From Malurus cyaneus samueli (Eukaryota > Chordata > Aves > Passeriformes > Maluridae): 64,000 nt of DNA. The position numbers were made by a program, and so were the translations under genes. The stretch's first letter is position 1. The number at the start of each line of letters is the position of its first letter. Below, one piece after another: positions 23,900 to 37,035 of this stretch. The stretch spans positions 4,337,527 through 4,401,526 of the forward strand of contig CM019219.1 in assembly GCA_009741485.1 (NCBI GenBank), read 5' to 3'. The notes beneath the pieces are model-generated. The model did no database searches. It was not told the DNA's origin and saw only the letters and a list, made by a program, of their open reading frames with translations.

Positions 23900-26174
23900 G
23901 TATTTAAGTTATCCCAAAGTATTGCACTTTTTTTTATTCCAAGGAATCGTACAGGAGAATTTTCATTTTTCATCTGTAGCTTTGTAAGGCTGACATTGTG
24001 AAGATGTTTGCAAAAGAGCTACTTGAAAGCCACTCAAAACTTACACTGTCATATACTTTTGACATTAATCTCATTTAAATGGAAGGAAAAAATCTATTTC
24101 AACTTCAAAAAAAGTATTTTCATGCAGGAAATATGCAGGGTTTGGGGATATTTTCTGCCTCACAAGGCTCATTCCTAAGCTCCTGATGAAATATAGGGAG
24201 AGGCTGAGCCATTCCTCTTTTTTTTTTTTGAAAGTTTCCCTCATCTGCACTGATTTAGGTGAGTCTAGCTAAACTCCTCAGCAGAGTTACATTTCCTTGT
24301 GATTTCTCACACCTGCAAAAGATGTGTCTGTCCACATTGCCTGAGCCCTGTCCAAATATCTTTGTCCAAAAATCTTTGTCTTACTTGGCCCTAATGCAGG
24401 GAAGGCATTAATTAATGAACTTCCACAATGAACTCAGGGGTGCTCTGACTCATTTCAGTGTCTCACACACATCCCACCCCACCAGGATTTATTCTGGTTT
24501 TATTCTGGGCAAGGACACACTGGGCAACAATACCTTCTGCTAAAACTTACCAATCTCAGTGCCAATACATTCCACAGCTTTTGGTGCTATTTTTCCATCA
24601 AGTTTTCGGATATGATGGAGCCAAGTTTTGAAGCATTTACTAAACCCAGCATTAGTCCCATTTCAGGCCTTCTCCCTGCTCATCTTCAGCAGTTTAAGTT
24701 GTATTTTTTTTCATGGTATCACAAATCTGCTCCATTCTTTATTCACAGTTCCACAGAACAATAAGACTGATGTTAACAGAAATCTCTGCTGCTGACATGT
24801 GTATTTTCCACTTTGTTAGATGCAAAAAAAACAAAACCAGCATTTCAGCACTGCAGACCTGAAGTAATGCTTTCACTGTTGATTTCCATCTGAAACACTG
24901 CCCTGGCTTTCTCAGCAGAGCTCAGTCTTCCCAAACAACATATAATTACATGGGGCAGACAACACCCCTCCAGTGTGGCTCCAAATAAATTCTGATTGTG
25001 TCAGAAATCCCACACAAAATCCTATCTCTGCATTAAAAATATAAAAACCAGATCATTTCACATCTTCTTCTAAGCATTCCCATATTTATTCAAATGGGTT
25101 GTGTTTGCCCATCACTTTGAAAAAGGAAAGTACATGAAAGGACACAGCAAATGTGTTGCCCTAATTTGATTTCTTGTTTTAGACCAGAGAAACACCACAG
25201 AGTTCAGTGGAGTTGTTTTTAATGAATATCTGCATAAAAAGAAAGAAGTAGGCCAAGTACAGGTATGTTTTATTAAAGCCTTTGAGCTCCTAGGCACACA
25301 GCAGCATTAACAGCAGTGTAAAGTGATATGTGAGATTAATTTGCAAAAGGAATTTTAAGAAAATATATGGAAAATATACAGCCAAGATTAATAGTCCACA
25401 TATTAAAAACAGTCATGATTTTCAAGCTGAAAAGTTAAGAATGTTTCAAGAGCTTTTTTAAGGGAGTGGTATAATGTCTTCATAAATAACCAAGAAAATG
25501 TACAACGTTGCTACACTTTTTATGCTCATTAAGTGTGATGCTAAAATTCCAAGAGGTCAAAACTTGCAGACACCAGGAAACTGCTTACAATTCTTAGTTT
25601 TAGAAACTGGATTTGTGCTGTTGGATAAAATACAGCACTGTTTAAGGGCAAAGGAAATAAAAAAGAATTAACTTATTCAGAGAAAAACATGAGTAGACTT
25701 TATAGCTGGGTCATTAGAGAATGTCCACGGCAGGGCAGATCTGAAATGTGCTGGTGATGAGCACCTAAAACAGCACAGCAAAAATGTGCTTCACCTGCTG
25801 CTTGCAAATACTCTCTGCCTTTAAAAATGTGACCCAAACTTCTCCTCCCAAAGTGCAAAATTCTTGTGTCAGTTCAAGAGAAAACTGCAGAAAGAAGATG
25901 AATTAAAGGGCACCTTGGCACTACAGAAAAGTAACAAAACCACCAACTGCAGGGACATTATTTTGGCTGTACTGCCACCAGCTCCCTGGCTTTCTGCTTT
26001 CAGAAATTGTGTGTAATGATTCCATTTTCGCTGCATCCTTGGCTCATTAAAATGAATACTGAAAAGCCTCACTGCCTAAACACCTCTGGATCTGGGTCAC
26101 CATCTCTAATTGTCACTATCCTCTAAATGCACAGAGTCACTGACACATTTTCAGCCATAAAATAGAATCAGTGC
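23900..26174. other. Unique non-coding stretch
   Basis: No gene, RNA gene or interspersed repeat recognised; open frames are below 70 codons. Confidence 0.55.
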
Positions 26175-26420
26175 AGAATCACAGAATGCTTTGGGTTGGA
26201 AGGAAGTTCAAAGCCCATCCAGAGGGCAGGGACATCTTCCACTGTCCCAGGCTGCTCCCAGTCCCAGTGTCCAGCCTGGCCTTGGACATTTCCAGGGATC
26301 CAGGGGCAGCCACAGCTTCTCTGGGCACCCTGTGCCAGGGCTGCCCACCCTACAGGGAACAATTCCTTACCAAAATCCCATCTAAATTTCCATATCTATT
26401 GTCCAGTTCAAGGTTTTTGC
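26175..26420 (-). mobile_element. CR1 LINE fragment, 3' end, minus strand
   Basis: On the plus strand the piece begins AGAATCACAGAATGCTTTGG, the reverse complement of the typical CR1 tail. It continues through the known antisense order of CR1 blocks: GGGTTGGAAGGAAGTTCAAAG, CATCCAGAGGGCAGGGACATC, the AGCCTGGCCTTGGACA block, the CAGCTTCTCTGGGCA block, and a decayed ATCTAAAT block near 26380. This is the 3' untranslated region of CR1, so the overlapping frames of up to 105 codons are not genes. Its good match to the family pattern suggests it is among the younger copies here. The element is 5'-truncated, as most CR1 copies are. Confidence 0.92.
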
Positions 26421-27267
26421 TGTTTTCCAGGCACTTTACACACCTGCACTCCAGGAATGCGTCCCTAGAAGATTTCAGCATTTTATAATCTCTGTGCTAT
26501 TTAGCTGTTGCACATTGTGCTTTTCCCTGATAGCAGAATTTACAGGGACTATTCAGTGCCAGAGATGCCCCATAAATATGATGGACTGTGTGATTGCTAT
26601 CGTTGCAGCTCGCAGGCACAGCCAGGGTGAGTGCTGCACGCAGATAAAGGGCTCTCCAGGTACATTTTGCTCGTGTTTAGGTGTGACAAATGCTCCAAAG
26701 CCAGCAGAGAACAGGAGGTGCTCACCAGCCTGACACTACCAGCAGAACCCTGGATCACATTCAGCACACAATTCTGTATTTCAAACTGCTTTTCTCTCAT
26801 TTTCAGGCTTAACATTACTGGCAACATTTCAAACGCAAAATACACTCAGAGGCTCCAACAAATATCATTTTAACAGAATAAATACAATGATCATCTTTGT
26901 TAATGACTGTTTTTCTCCGACTCCAAAGATTCAAATGTGATTTGCCATTGAAGCGCTGCTTTCTGCTCTGCCAGCACAGCTTTTGTTTCATCTTCCTGGC
27001 TCCAAAAACTCCAAGGTTCATTGCAACACAAATCTTCTCACAGGCAGAGCTCGAGAGATCCCCTCAAGATTTTCTGGCTGGCAGATCTGCAGCATTTGCC
27101 AGGATGCTCAGGGCTGCCTCTTGTTTATTTACAAGGGATTCCTCTTTCAATATACAGTTGTTCTGTGTTTAATTCATTTCAATTCTCATCTCTCCCTCTA
27201 AACTGTTTAAAAACAAATTCCTACGTGCCTGTGCATGTATTTTATTGTGTAAGGCTTATGTAGAAAT
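26421..27267. other. Non-coding stretch between two CR1 pieces
   Basis: Several overlapping frames of 70-90 codons on both strands have no recognisable domain. No gene called. Confidence 0.5.
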
Positions 27268-27375
27268 GGGCTTTGAGCAACCTGGTCTAGTGGAAGGTTC
27301 CTTGCCCCAAGGGGGGTTGGAACTTTAGAGAACTTTAGGGTCCATTCCAACCCAAACCCCTCAGAAATTCCATGA
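27268..27375 (+). mobile_element. CR1 LINE fragment, 3' end, plus strand
   Basis: Starts GGGCTTTGAGCAACCTGG, followed by TCTAGTGGAAGGTTCC, a G-rich GGGGGGTTGGAACT block, and CATTCCAACCCAAACCCC, and ends ATTCCATGAT. This is the sense order of the CR1 3' end. An extra GAGAACTTTAGG near 27328 looks like a small internal duplication of AACTTTAG. It lies about 850 bp from the minus-strand CR1 piece and in opposite orientation, so it is an independent insertion. Confidence 0.92.
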
Positions 27376-29339
27376 TACATGCATGAATATTACATAGTGT
27401 ATTATATAATATGAGAATATAATTATTTACTGCCAAATTTCAACACCAAAAGGTACCTAGACCTATGGATCTCACTGCACAGGATTTCTGTGTCAAATCT
27501 TACAGAAAACTTTTGGTCTCTTAGATCAGCTTTGCTGAGATTTTGCCTTAAGGAAGAGAAGTTTCACACATGCTTTGTTTGCCATATAAAATATCCTCGG
27601 GCCCATTTTGCTCTTCTTTTGAAACCTGCCTGCAGTCACAGTGTAAAGAAGAATATTGCTGCCATGTAGGATTTATTTCACAATGTGCTCCCTGCTCCTT
27701 CCTGCTCAGGGGAAAAACGAAAAAACTTCACAAAAAACTTCTGCAATTCTGCATCCAAGTAAGCCACAGCATTAGCTTCAAGGAGCAAAGGAAGCACATA
27801 ATGTGAATTGGACTAGCCCTTATCCATCAGTCCTGAACTGTGTAGGTATGCATATAATATATAAATGTATACACATGTGTGTAGAAGAAGTAAAAGTATA
27901 TCAGAAAGAAAAAAAAAAAAAAAAAAAAAAAAAAGGTGTAAGCCTAAGTTTGGAAATTTGGAAGCCAAAAACTACAAAATCCAGGCTGGTTTGAAACTCA
28001 AATATGTGCACCACAGAATATTCAACAGGCTATGTGGGTTCAAATTGTTATGTGACAAGGGCAGTTTTATTCCCTCCCCCATAAACACAAAGCTTTTCTG
28101 AAAGAAAATAAGCTCCTTGAGGGTTTTCCCTCTGGAAAAAAAAAATATATATATATCTGCAGAGGGGTCTAGATATGATGGAGAAAACTAGGATTAAAAT
28201 CCCTGTTTGTGGGGGTATTTCTGCACCGATTTTCTCTTTCAGTATCTCTTTCAGTGACAGAAAGTGTTTAAATTATTATGATAGTAAAGCAATGGTAGAC
28301 AGAAGAAACAGCTGCTCCTGTTGGCACACTTCAGTGCCAGTGTGCTCTGGGATGAGTGTTTGGCACTGGGGAGAGAGAGAAGCATTTGTCTTTTCACAGA
28401 AAAGAAGCTGGCCATTTTCTGCCACTTTTCACAACACTGTCAGCCCTACATTGCTGCATTTCCTTTCTTCCCACTGCCACATAAACAAGGGAATTGCTTC
28501 CTCAGGGGCAGGGAGGTGAGGGTTTGGTTAATGAATGTATGAAGGGTGCAGGTGGATTTCACACATGGTGAAAATGAGGGTGATGCTCATCTTCCTCCTG
28601 CTCATTTATTGATGGGGATCACAGAGCAGCAGCACATTGCAGTTAGCAGGAAAGTTTAATTCCTTCAGACACTGATGATTGTAAGACAGACCTGCAGCGA
28701 GGCTCTGCAGTCAGGAGGGAGGTAAATTAAAATTTGAGTGCTCTGCTTCCCAAAGCATTCCTGGCATCTGGGAACAAAAGAAAATCTCATCCTGCTTGAC
28801 ATGAGGAAGAACCTTTTTTAAAAAAAAGGAATAAAGGTCTTGTTCTGCTCTGCTTTCCCCCTGAGTTGACCTTCCTGCCTTGGGCATTGGATGCAGCGGA
28901 GCCCAGATCCTGCTCCAGGCTCAGCTGCAGGACAGCAGCCAGGGAAGAAGGGAATAGGGTAAAGAAACCTCCCTGCTCCAGGCTGGTGTTGTTCTGCAGG
29001 GCCTGGAGAGAGACTGAGAGAGCTGAGATGTGCAGGGGATGGGGCTCAGCCCCTCCTGAACAGCCCTGGTCACTCCATTTTCACATTGCTGTGAAATGTT
29101 ACCCACACTCAGCAGGGTCATGCCCTAGTTTTTTTGAGGTCAGAATAAAATATTTCAGATTTGATGACTTATGAAACTGAAATCATGCTTTCCATAGGAT
29201 GACTTGTTAAAATTCCTGCTTCAGCTGAGGCCTGGGTAACTTTTTGTGAGTCTGCATGAACAGCATTCCCAAACTGATGTTAGCAATTTGCAGGCATTTC
29301 ACCATCCAGGTTTTCATTTAATCCTTGAGATTAAACAAT
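27376..29339. other. Non-coding stretch with poly(A) and AT simple repeats
   Basis: Contains a run of 26 A at 27909-27934 and a short (AT)n tract at 28145-28156. The poly(A) creates a run of lysines in two overlapping frames, which are artefacts. The segment 28860-29070 is locally richer in GC but I recognise nothing in it. No gene called. Confidence 0.55.
27909..27934 (+). repeat. Poly(A) run, 26 bases
   Basis: Uninterrupted adenines. No SINE or processed-gene body can be recognised just upstream, so its origin is unclear; length polymorphism is likely at such a tract. Confidence 0.95.
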
Positions 29340-29445
29340 TGGTCTCAATCTATTGATCCAGATTGCCCAGATCCCTCTGCAGTGCTCTCCTGCTCTCCAA
29401 CAAACCCACATTCCCTCCCATCCTGGTGCTGCCTGTGAACATCCC
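29340..29445 (-). mobile_element. Probable internal CR1 LINE fragment, minus strand
   Basis: CAGATCCCTCTGCAGTGCTC followed by TCCTGCTCTCCAACA and the TGGTGCTGCCTGTGAACAT block follows the antisense order of an internal CR1 segment, where the family has a TCCCTCTG...TCCTGCCCTCCA...TGGTGTCATCTGCAAACTTG pattern. It has no 3' tail next to it, so it is an internal scrap of an old copy. Boundaries are uncertain by tens of bases. Confidence 0.6.
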
Positions 29446-32400
29446 AACCCTAAGAGCAAAAACAGGGAACAGATCAGTCCAGGAAAGGTGACCAGCCTAT
29501 ATTTTTTCCCCAAAGAATGGGACAGCATAAGAAGAGCAGGAGAGGACAAAAACTGCTCATTTGAGATAAATCTGTTGTGAAACATCCCAGGGCTGTTTGG
29601 CTGGTGATGGGAAGGGTAATAGGGTAAAAATGCTCAGCACACAGATCTCCCACCACGCTTCTCAAGGGACAGCTTTGTACCTTCAGAGAGCAGCAGAGAG
29701 GATTTGTGGCTTCTTAAATGCTCTGAGCAATACTTAAAGGATGGAAAACACAGAACATTGCTGAACTTAGAGAGCAACTGAGGTCACTTGAAATGTAGAG
29801 CTGCTTTAGGGCTGCCCTGAAGTGTGCTGAGTTACAGCAGCTTCAAAGCCATTTCATAAGCAAAGAATGCCCCAGTGCCCACTGTTCCTCATCCACAGCT
29901 GCCTGTTCTGTTGTTCATCCCTCCCATTCCATTTTCATCCTCTCTCCTCTCCTCTTTGCTGTCTGGAGATGGTGCAGGGATGTGGCAGGAGATATGGGAT
30001 GGCAGTGGGATGCCCCAGGGACCTGATGTGATGGGAGTTTCTGATTAGAATTCCAGAATACGGCACAGCTCCCTGCCCCAAAGAGCTTTTCTCTCATCAT
30101 CACCACTCAGTTTATGCAGTGATTCCTCTCAGGCAGCAGATCTGTTCCAATTCTGTCCCCTGAATGGGTATTTTGGGGAAATCCCCTGCTCCTGTCCCAG
30201 CCAGGGTTTGCCCTGCAGTAAAACTCTTGTTTTGCACTTTTCTCGTGTTGGGTCTGGAACAAACATTTCAGGAGAGATGGAGGAGGTCCAGCAGAACAAT
30301 AAACTTGCTGCCACCTACAGAAAGCAAAATGGGACTGGAATCAGAGTCAGAAAATAACTCAGGGCTGAGGACAGGAACCTTCAGATCACTGGAAACATGA
30401 GAGGCCAGCTTGGATAAAATATGGAGAAATAAGGGATTGGCTAGAGATTAAAAAATAAAACAACATTCACAGTAACCCAGAGCTAAAGAGTTATGAAAAT
30501 TCATAGAATGGAACTGGCCATGCTGTAAGATGTATTTGTGGAGCATCTGTATCACACAGGGAAGGACTTTTCAGTAATTAAATCCTCACTGCTGCTTCAA
30601 AGAATGTTAAAAGTTATTTTAAAACACATAGAAATCTTTGTTCATTTATGGATAGCTTGGTTTCTTAAACTCAGATAGATTTGCAAAACACCAGATACGT
30701 ATTGTGTATTCAACCCAGCACAATACTGTGAAGGATCTTTGAGAAAAATGGGAGATTAGCAACAGATTTTCAACCAAGAAAAATAGACACTGCAAAAACG
30801 TCCATAAAATCAGATAAACAGCAGAAGATTTTAAAATACAGAGCACACACAATTCTGTGTTTACAGGAGGTACAGCTCCAAGGAAAACACTGAAGAGGCG
30901 TGAGGAGTCAAAAAACAAGCAAGTGAAGATGAAAAATGATGGGTTTCTGATTTTTATAAATATCTGCAATACATCAGTACCGACAGTGCTGGACAAGGAA
31001 TCCAACAGGGCTTTTTACAAACAACTTGCTCTGAATCCTGAAAAACACTGAAGTCACATTAATGGGCTTGGGCTGATCAAAACCAAACAGAAAACAGAAT
31101 AAAGCTCTGAGGAAAAAATATCAACAGAATTTCAAAAGAAACAGTGAAGCAAATTTGGATTTATTTGCAATGGGTCATAAGAACAATGCTCAACAGGGAC
31201 ACACAGGTTGGGTTTGACACTTGTCAGAGAAGAAAGGTGGATTTTTTTCCAGGTGTTCAGCTATGAATTTTGTGCAGAACATCCATCATTCATCTCACAA
31301 ACAGTTTAGATCCCATCATTTTTTTCTAGAGCTGGCAGAAACATTTCCAATATGTGATTTTCTCACCAAAATGCCTTTTCTTCGAATACTGCATGACTGA
31401 TGTCCATACATTGGTTCCACCACAGGTTTTTTGCTCAAGAGGAATGTTCTGATCTAAGATGGAATTTCTTAGAATTCAAGAGAACAAGTTGTGAAGAAAA
31501 ATAGTTCCATAGCAGATTTTAGAAAACAGACACCTTGCTGAGGTTTTTTTTTTGGAAAAACAGTACATTGAATAAAAAATGGGGGATGTTAATAACAATT
31601 ACCAGTTAATAAGAAAAATCCTTCTCTCCTTCATTATCTCCTCATAAGAAATAGGCTGTAACCAGCTTTCACTGGAACCACAAAAGATGGTTTAACAAAT
31701 CTGTTGCTTCAGGAAATAACCACTCCAGCAACAAAGTACTGACAAGAACATGAGCCCATCATCCACAAAATACACTTAGATCAGAAAGGTGTAATCCTTC
31801 TGATCTTTAATGGGTTTTATCAGCCTTTTACAACTTAAAAGAACTTATTTTCTTTGTATTGCATTTTTAATAAATACGTTTTATGGCAATACCTGATCAA
31901 TGCACCAGCTGAAAGATCCACAGATCTCAAAGATGGGGACACTTGCAGCAATCATCTGACTCCTCTCACAGACTAGAGCTAACTTTCATCATTTTAATTC
32001 CTCAGAATTTCAAAGAATTTCCATGAGAAAATGTCCTTCAAAGGGAGCTTTTGAACTCCCCCCTGTGCCAGAATTATTCTCCAGGCAGAGCCCCACCTGC
32101 ACCTGGGTGCTTAAAATTGCCAGGCCCAGGAGGAGAAGGGTTTACATCAATTAATTCATTTCTACATTTTAAAAGGAGGAAACAATGGTGAAAGCATGGC
32201 AAAACATAAGCAGAATTACAGTTTCCCTCCAGATTTCCCTGACTGGCAGGATATTTAAATATTGTGACTTTTTATTTTGTCTCCAAACCCCATAACATCT
32301 CTGCAAGCCACTGTAATACCAATTATCAGACACATTCCTACTGAGCTGACTCAGAAATCAAAAGTCCATTATTCTGGCACCCAGAACCATCACTGGAGGA

Positions 32401-32800
32401 GCAATGGAAGCAAGATATGGAAACAACAACATAAATTCACCAAATCAGTGCCAGAGTAGCACAGAGCTGTGCTGAGTAGCACCAACAAAAGCAGAGTCAT
32501 TCCCCAGGAATGAGAGAAAAAAAGCTTCTGAGGCAGAAAAGTATTTTCCAATGAAAATAAGAGCAAATCTGATTAAAAAGAGACAGAGTTTTTGTCTGTT
32601 TTCTTGTCCAGTACAAGCCCAGTCTTGTCCTTGCTTTGATCTGTTCGTCCTAACAAAGAGTGAGCACCCCTGCATTGTAAAAATAACTGAAATAAGAGCT
32701 GGAAGGATAAATTCTCTGTAATGCCAATGAATTCTCTGACAGCTGTTCCGTGGAGTGATGGAGGTGAGGGATGGGAAGGAAAGAGGAGATTGCAGATTGT
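29446..32800. other. Unique non-coding stretch
   Basis: The longest frame is 119 codons on the minus strand (30646-31005). It has hydrophobic phenylalanine/leucine-rich sequence from a T-rich region and no recognisable family. No interspersed repeat identified. Confidence 0.5.
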
Positions 32801-32863
32801 TAAATTACCATTTACATTGGTAAATTTACATTGGTAAATTTACCATTTACAATTTACCATTCA
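32801..32863. repeat. Tandem and inverted array of TTTACC/GGTAAA words
   Basis: TTACCATTTACATTGGTAAA is followed by TTTACATTGGTAAATTTACCATTTAC-type blocks. TTTACATTGGTAAA occurs twice, and TTTACCATTTAC is its near mirror, so the stretch is both tandem and partly self-complementary. Confidence 0.85.
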
Positions 32864-35800
32864 CCCTTGGCCTTTTTCATCTGTCACTAAGACCCATTTA
32901 AATGTTCATTACTTTCCAGTAAGTGACAGATATCCAGTATGTGCATCAGCTTTAAGGAGATCTGTGCTTGCTCATAGATCAGAAAATATACATGCTGGAG
33001 GCCACCTAAACTCCGGTTTAACAAATTAAAAAAAACAAAGATTTATATGTCCCTGAGGACATTTCTATGAAATGCTGGGAGACTGATGGGACTTTGGCTG
33101 GATAACACCAGATTATGGCAATAACAAACCAGTAGGATGTGATAAGGACAAGTTAGCAGGAATAAGGAACTGCAGCACTCACTGAGCAGCAATGGGAATT
33201 TGTCACTTGGTGATAATTTATACTGCAGCAGCAAAGTAGCAGCACCATGATTAAAGTCCTGTTACAGGATTCAATTTTAATAAGAGCTTTAACCTTTAGC
33301 TTGTTGGGGGGAAAAAAGTACCATTTAAATAGCAAAAAGCCAGAAAATTGAGAAATTGAGTGGTATTTTATACTATATTTTTATGGGGGTGGATGAAAAA
33401 TTTATTGAGACATCAAGTATAAAATCTTCTGAGTCTTTTAAAATCTTTTCTTTTTCATTGTGTTCATTAAAAATAGTTTTTTACAAGGAAATCAAGACCA
33501 TTTTGAAACATCAGCAAAGTTTGGATCCGTGGAAATTTCTTTCTGTATCGGTAATCCATCACTGTCTTGTATTTTAGTCTCACTGTCAGTGTCACCATCA
33601 TTTTAATTTCAGAGATCTCAGTTGTGTTGAGACAAAATAATTTCACACATTTCTGGAATATTGTGGCAGCCCTGTCAGTGAAATTGCTGCCTAAGAACCA
33701 AAGAATGATGGTAAAGGTGAATAACAAAGAGCAGGGTTTGGGTACCTTCTAAAGATGGAAATGCGAGCACTGCTGATCCCGCTGTGGGCAATAAAACACA
33801 GGTTTATGTGCACAAATCTTTCCTTTTTAGCTTTTATTTCTACACCTTTAGGCATAGAATTGTTCAAAACTTTGTTTTGGATGATAGAGTAACATCACAC
33901 CCTAATATTGTTATTAAATAGAGCTTTTGATAGTTCATTGTAATTTTGGCTTTATGCTGGGTCAGAAACTTTATAGTTTCCACAGTCGAATAAAACAGCA
34001 CTTGGGAAAGGTGACAGTGCAGTGATGTGGCTGGAAACCCGAGGGAAATTTGGGAAATGGTGGAAATTTTGCAGTGTTGCAGTTTCATCCCACGTGGGAC
34101 TGAGCGCTTTTCCTTTTTTTTACACAACCTTTCCTTCAATGCCCTTCGTGATTAACAAAAGAACTCCTGCCTTTGGTGTCTCCCAGCAGAGAAAAGAGAC
34201 TCAAATCTCTTTGAATAAAGAGAAGAATAGCTCCTTTCTATTAAATATAGTCCTGAACCAGGAGTAGGTGTTAAGGAGGAGAACAGTGTGACATTGTGAC
34301 ATTGAATGGAGGCAGCAGGATGGGACACAGCCCACAGACACTGGGCACTGCCACTCTCAGAAACGACAGCAGAAATGATTTCTGAGATGTATTTTCATCT
34401 CTCACCCTCAATAGAGAACAGTGATCCTGACTCCCACATGCCTGACACAGTGCTGGGCGATGATTTGAAGAGAATAAAACAACATTATCTCACTTTGAGA
34501 AAATAGAATTACTTTTGAAAATGTCATGGTTTGCAGTGACTGTACGTTGATTTCTTTATTGCCGTGAAACCACATTTTGTAAATCAAATTAAAAGCACTA
34601 CAGTGGAAATTGCTTTTCACCACTCCTAATAATTTTAGACCCTGGGTCAAATAAAGTAATTTTTCAACAAACTTTTAATAAGACCCTATTACACTTTACT
34701 ATCATTTCTGCTTCTGTGGTTCTTTACATCTTTTCCTCAAAATAAGGAAAAAGGGAGTTATCAGAAAACAAACGTGGATTTTATGGTCAAAATGCTGGGG
34801 AGAGCCCACTGAATTACACTGACGTGGGAAGAGGCAAGTTGAAAACCAAGTTAGCTAGGGTTTTTGCCCTTTCCTTTCTCTGCAGCAGAGCTCATTAACT
34901 GCCTGTTTTTAATCAGTTCTCCATCACCTTTGCTGCTCTGTTTTTTATCACATTATCCGGGCTTGGCTGATGCAGCAGATTCAGATCCTGGGGTTTGAAT
35001 AGGGAGCTGGGACACTCAGGGTCTATGAAGTTCACATAATTTTCCCAATTTCAATTAGCTTTTCATCTAAGGCAGTTGTTTAGAAAATTGAAGGTGTGGA
35101 ATTATGTTCAATCAGGTTTCAGTACAAAGCTGTAAGGAACAATTGCAGTGACACAATGAGCTGCTCTGACCTGCCCTGTGAGGGATTTGTGAATATCAGT
35201 TTTGTATCATTCCCCTCAAGCCCATTTGTAAAACCTCTTTTTTTCAGTCATGGCTCTATTTGCCAGTAACTCACCCTCCTAACAGAACAAAGTGACTTTT
35301 AGGAGTATTGGAAAGAGATTTGTTTAAAACTTGAGAAATAAAGCACAGAAGCTGGGTATCCATTCTCCCCCTTAGAGCACACCTAAATAAACTGGGCCCA
35401 GTGAAGTCAACAGAATAATTTTCATTCACTTTGACATATTAGGGGTGAGAAACTTTAATCACTGATTATTCTTGGGGGATATGGCACAACCTTACCACAC
35501 GAGAACCTTAAAATCTCAGTACACTGCATGCATCAAAGCATTTACAAACCCACACCAGCAGACATCAGACAAAAGAAACGAAAAAAAAATCACAAAACAA
35601 ATTTATTTCCAACTTCAGACAAGCAAGAGGTCTTGTATTCTCATTTGGCTTGAACATAGCCTTTAATAGCAATAAATATTTCATGCTGGGGGCAACAGTC
35701 TCACACAGCACTCGTTGTAGTCTCTCTCATTTCTTTCCTCTTGACCCATGCTCACATTTGCAAGGCAGATACTTAAGGGACTCCCTGTGTCTGCAAGCTA

Positions 35801-36113
35801 TAAAATGATGTCTGTTTACAGCAGACATCCATCTTCCTTTCAAATGCTCACTATTCTCCAGCAATATCCCAATTATTAGCTCAGGGCAGAGCTTTACAGT
35901 GTTTGTGTTGCATTGGGAACAGAGCTGTAAAGTTATTTTCCTATGAGGATCCATTCCCATCAGTGATGTATTTACTATTCCCACCACGTGCAATCAAATA
36001 ATCATTTATAGAAACCTTCCCTGGCAAATCAAGGGTTTGCATGAAGCTTGTCTCAAGCTGTTGCTGCTGTCAGTGTGAAAATAGCAAAATAAAAGGATTC
36101 TCATGGAAAAATC
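32864..36113. other. Unique non-coding stretch
   Basis: No gene or repeat recognised. Frames stay under 95 codons. A small repeat GTGACATT occurs twice at about 34289-34304. Confidence 0.55.
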
Positions 36114-36160
36114 CCTCCTGGAGTGGGTCCAGTGGAGGGCTACAAAGATGGTGAGCCTGG
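36114..36160 (+). mobile_element. Internal CR1 LINE scrap, plus strand
   Basis: CTCCTGGAGTGGGTCCAGTG, then GAGGGCTACAAAGATG, matches the well-conserved CR1 block (CTGGAGNGGGTCCAGNGGAGGGC and CAAAGATGAT). Sequence on either side is not recognisable as CR1, so it is a short remnant of an old insertion. Confidence 0.75.
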
Positions 36161-36975
36161 AAATTCTGTTATTTGGATGAGTTTATAGAGAATTATCCTA
36201 CAGACTCAAACCAATGTGAACACATCCATCTCTTGGCAGCTCCATCCAACTTTGTCCTGTTTAGGACCTGCTCATGAGGTCTCCAGAACCATTCTCTACT
36301 TGACTAAAACCAAAAGATTTCTTTGTACCCAGTCTATCAAAAAAAAAAAAAAAGTTGCAAGTAACTGTGCAGATTTGTAAACTCCATCTAAAGACGGTTT
36401 AAAACAGCTGAAATTTTAAAAACAAAAAAAAAAAAACCCACATTTTGTCTCATGCAGCTTTTCAAGATTTCTTTCAAATATATTTTACAGCCCACCAGTA
36501 TTTCTCTATTTATATCCCAATACAAATGGCATTCAATTTTAAACATCTGCAAGGTGTTCAGCATCCTCAGCAAATTTCTGAGTAAGCTCAACTCCCACCA
36601 GCCACAGATGGAGAGGAGGGGGCTGACAAGAACATGCAGGAGTCATTCTTGAGTACATTTAAATTTAATTCCATTTTGGTAGGTGTTGTGCTTTGGGGCC
36701 ACCAAATCACTCTCCACATTTAGAAAGCTGACTCGTGTGGCAGCTCAAAGTTACACTTCAATCTCTCCTCAAGGTCTGCATTTCTCACTGCGTTGACACT
36801 CTGGCTGATTGAGAAGGTCCACAGCATAAAATCCACCATAAAATCCATAAAACCAGGAGAATGTTGCATAAAGCCTAATTTTATTTTTTTTTTCCCCTAT
36901 AGGTTTGACTTGAAAGCAAAACAGCTCCCAGCTTTTGGGATCTGATGGTAACTTGTGCCAGTTGGGTGGATTCTA
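36161..36975. other. Non-coding stretch with A runs
   Basis: Contains runs of A near 36340-36353 and 36424-36435. No gene recognised. Confidence 0.55.
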
Positions 36976-37035
36976 TTGTGGATCATTTAGATTTATGCAG
37001 AATTCTTGTGGATAATTTGGACTTATGCACAACTT
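36976..37035 (+). repeat. Tandem duplication, two units of 30 bp
   Basis: Units 36976-37005 and 37006-37035 share TTGTGGAT(C/A)ATTT(A/G)G(A) followed by (T/C)TTATGCA(G/C)AA; they differ at a few positions. Confidence 0.85.

Noticed and set aside
26171..26488. Three overlapping plus-strand frames of 64-105 codons
   Set aside because: They lie on the antisense of a CR1 3' untranslated region.
28030..28060. tRNA-like GGGTTCAAATT box
   Set aside because: No matching A box, acceptor stem or cloverleaf could be drawn around it.
27803..28101. Lysine-rich frames around the 26 A run
   Set aside because: Artefact of the homopolymer.
30500..30525. Possible CR1 tail (TTCATAGAATGGAACTGG)
   Set aside because: Only one short word matches; flanks do not follow the CR1 order.
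30646..31005. 119-codon minus-strand frame rich in phenylalanine and leucine, resembling membrane segments
   Set aside because: The hydrophobicity comes from A-rich sequence read in reverse; no family recognised.
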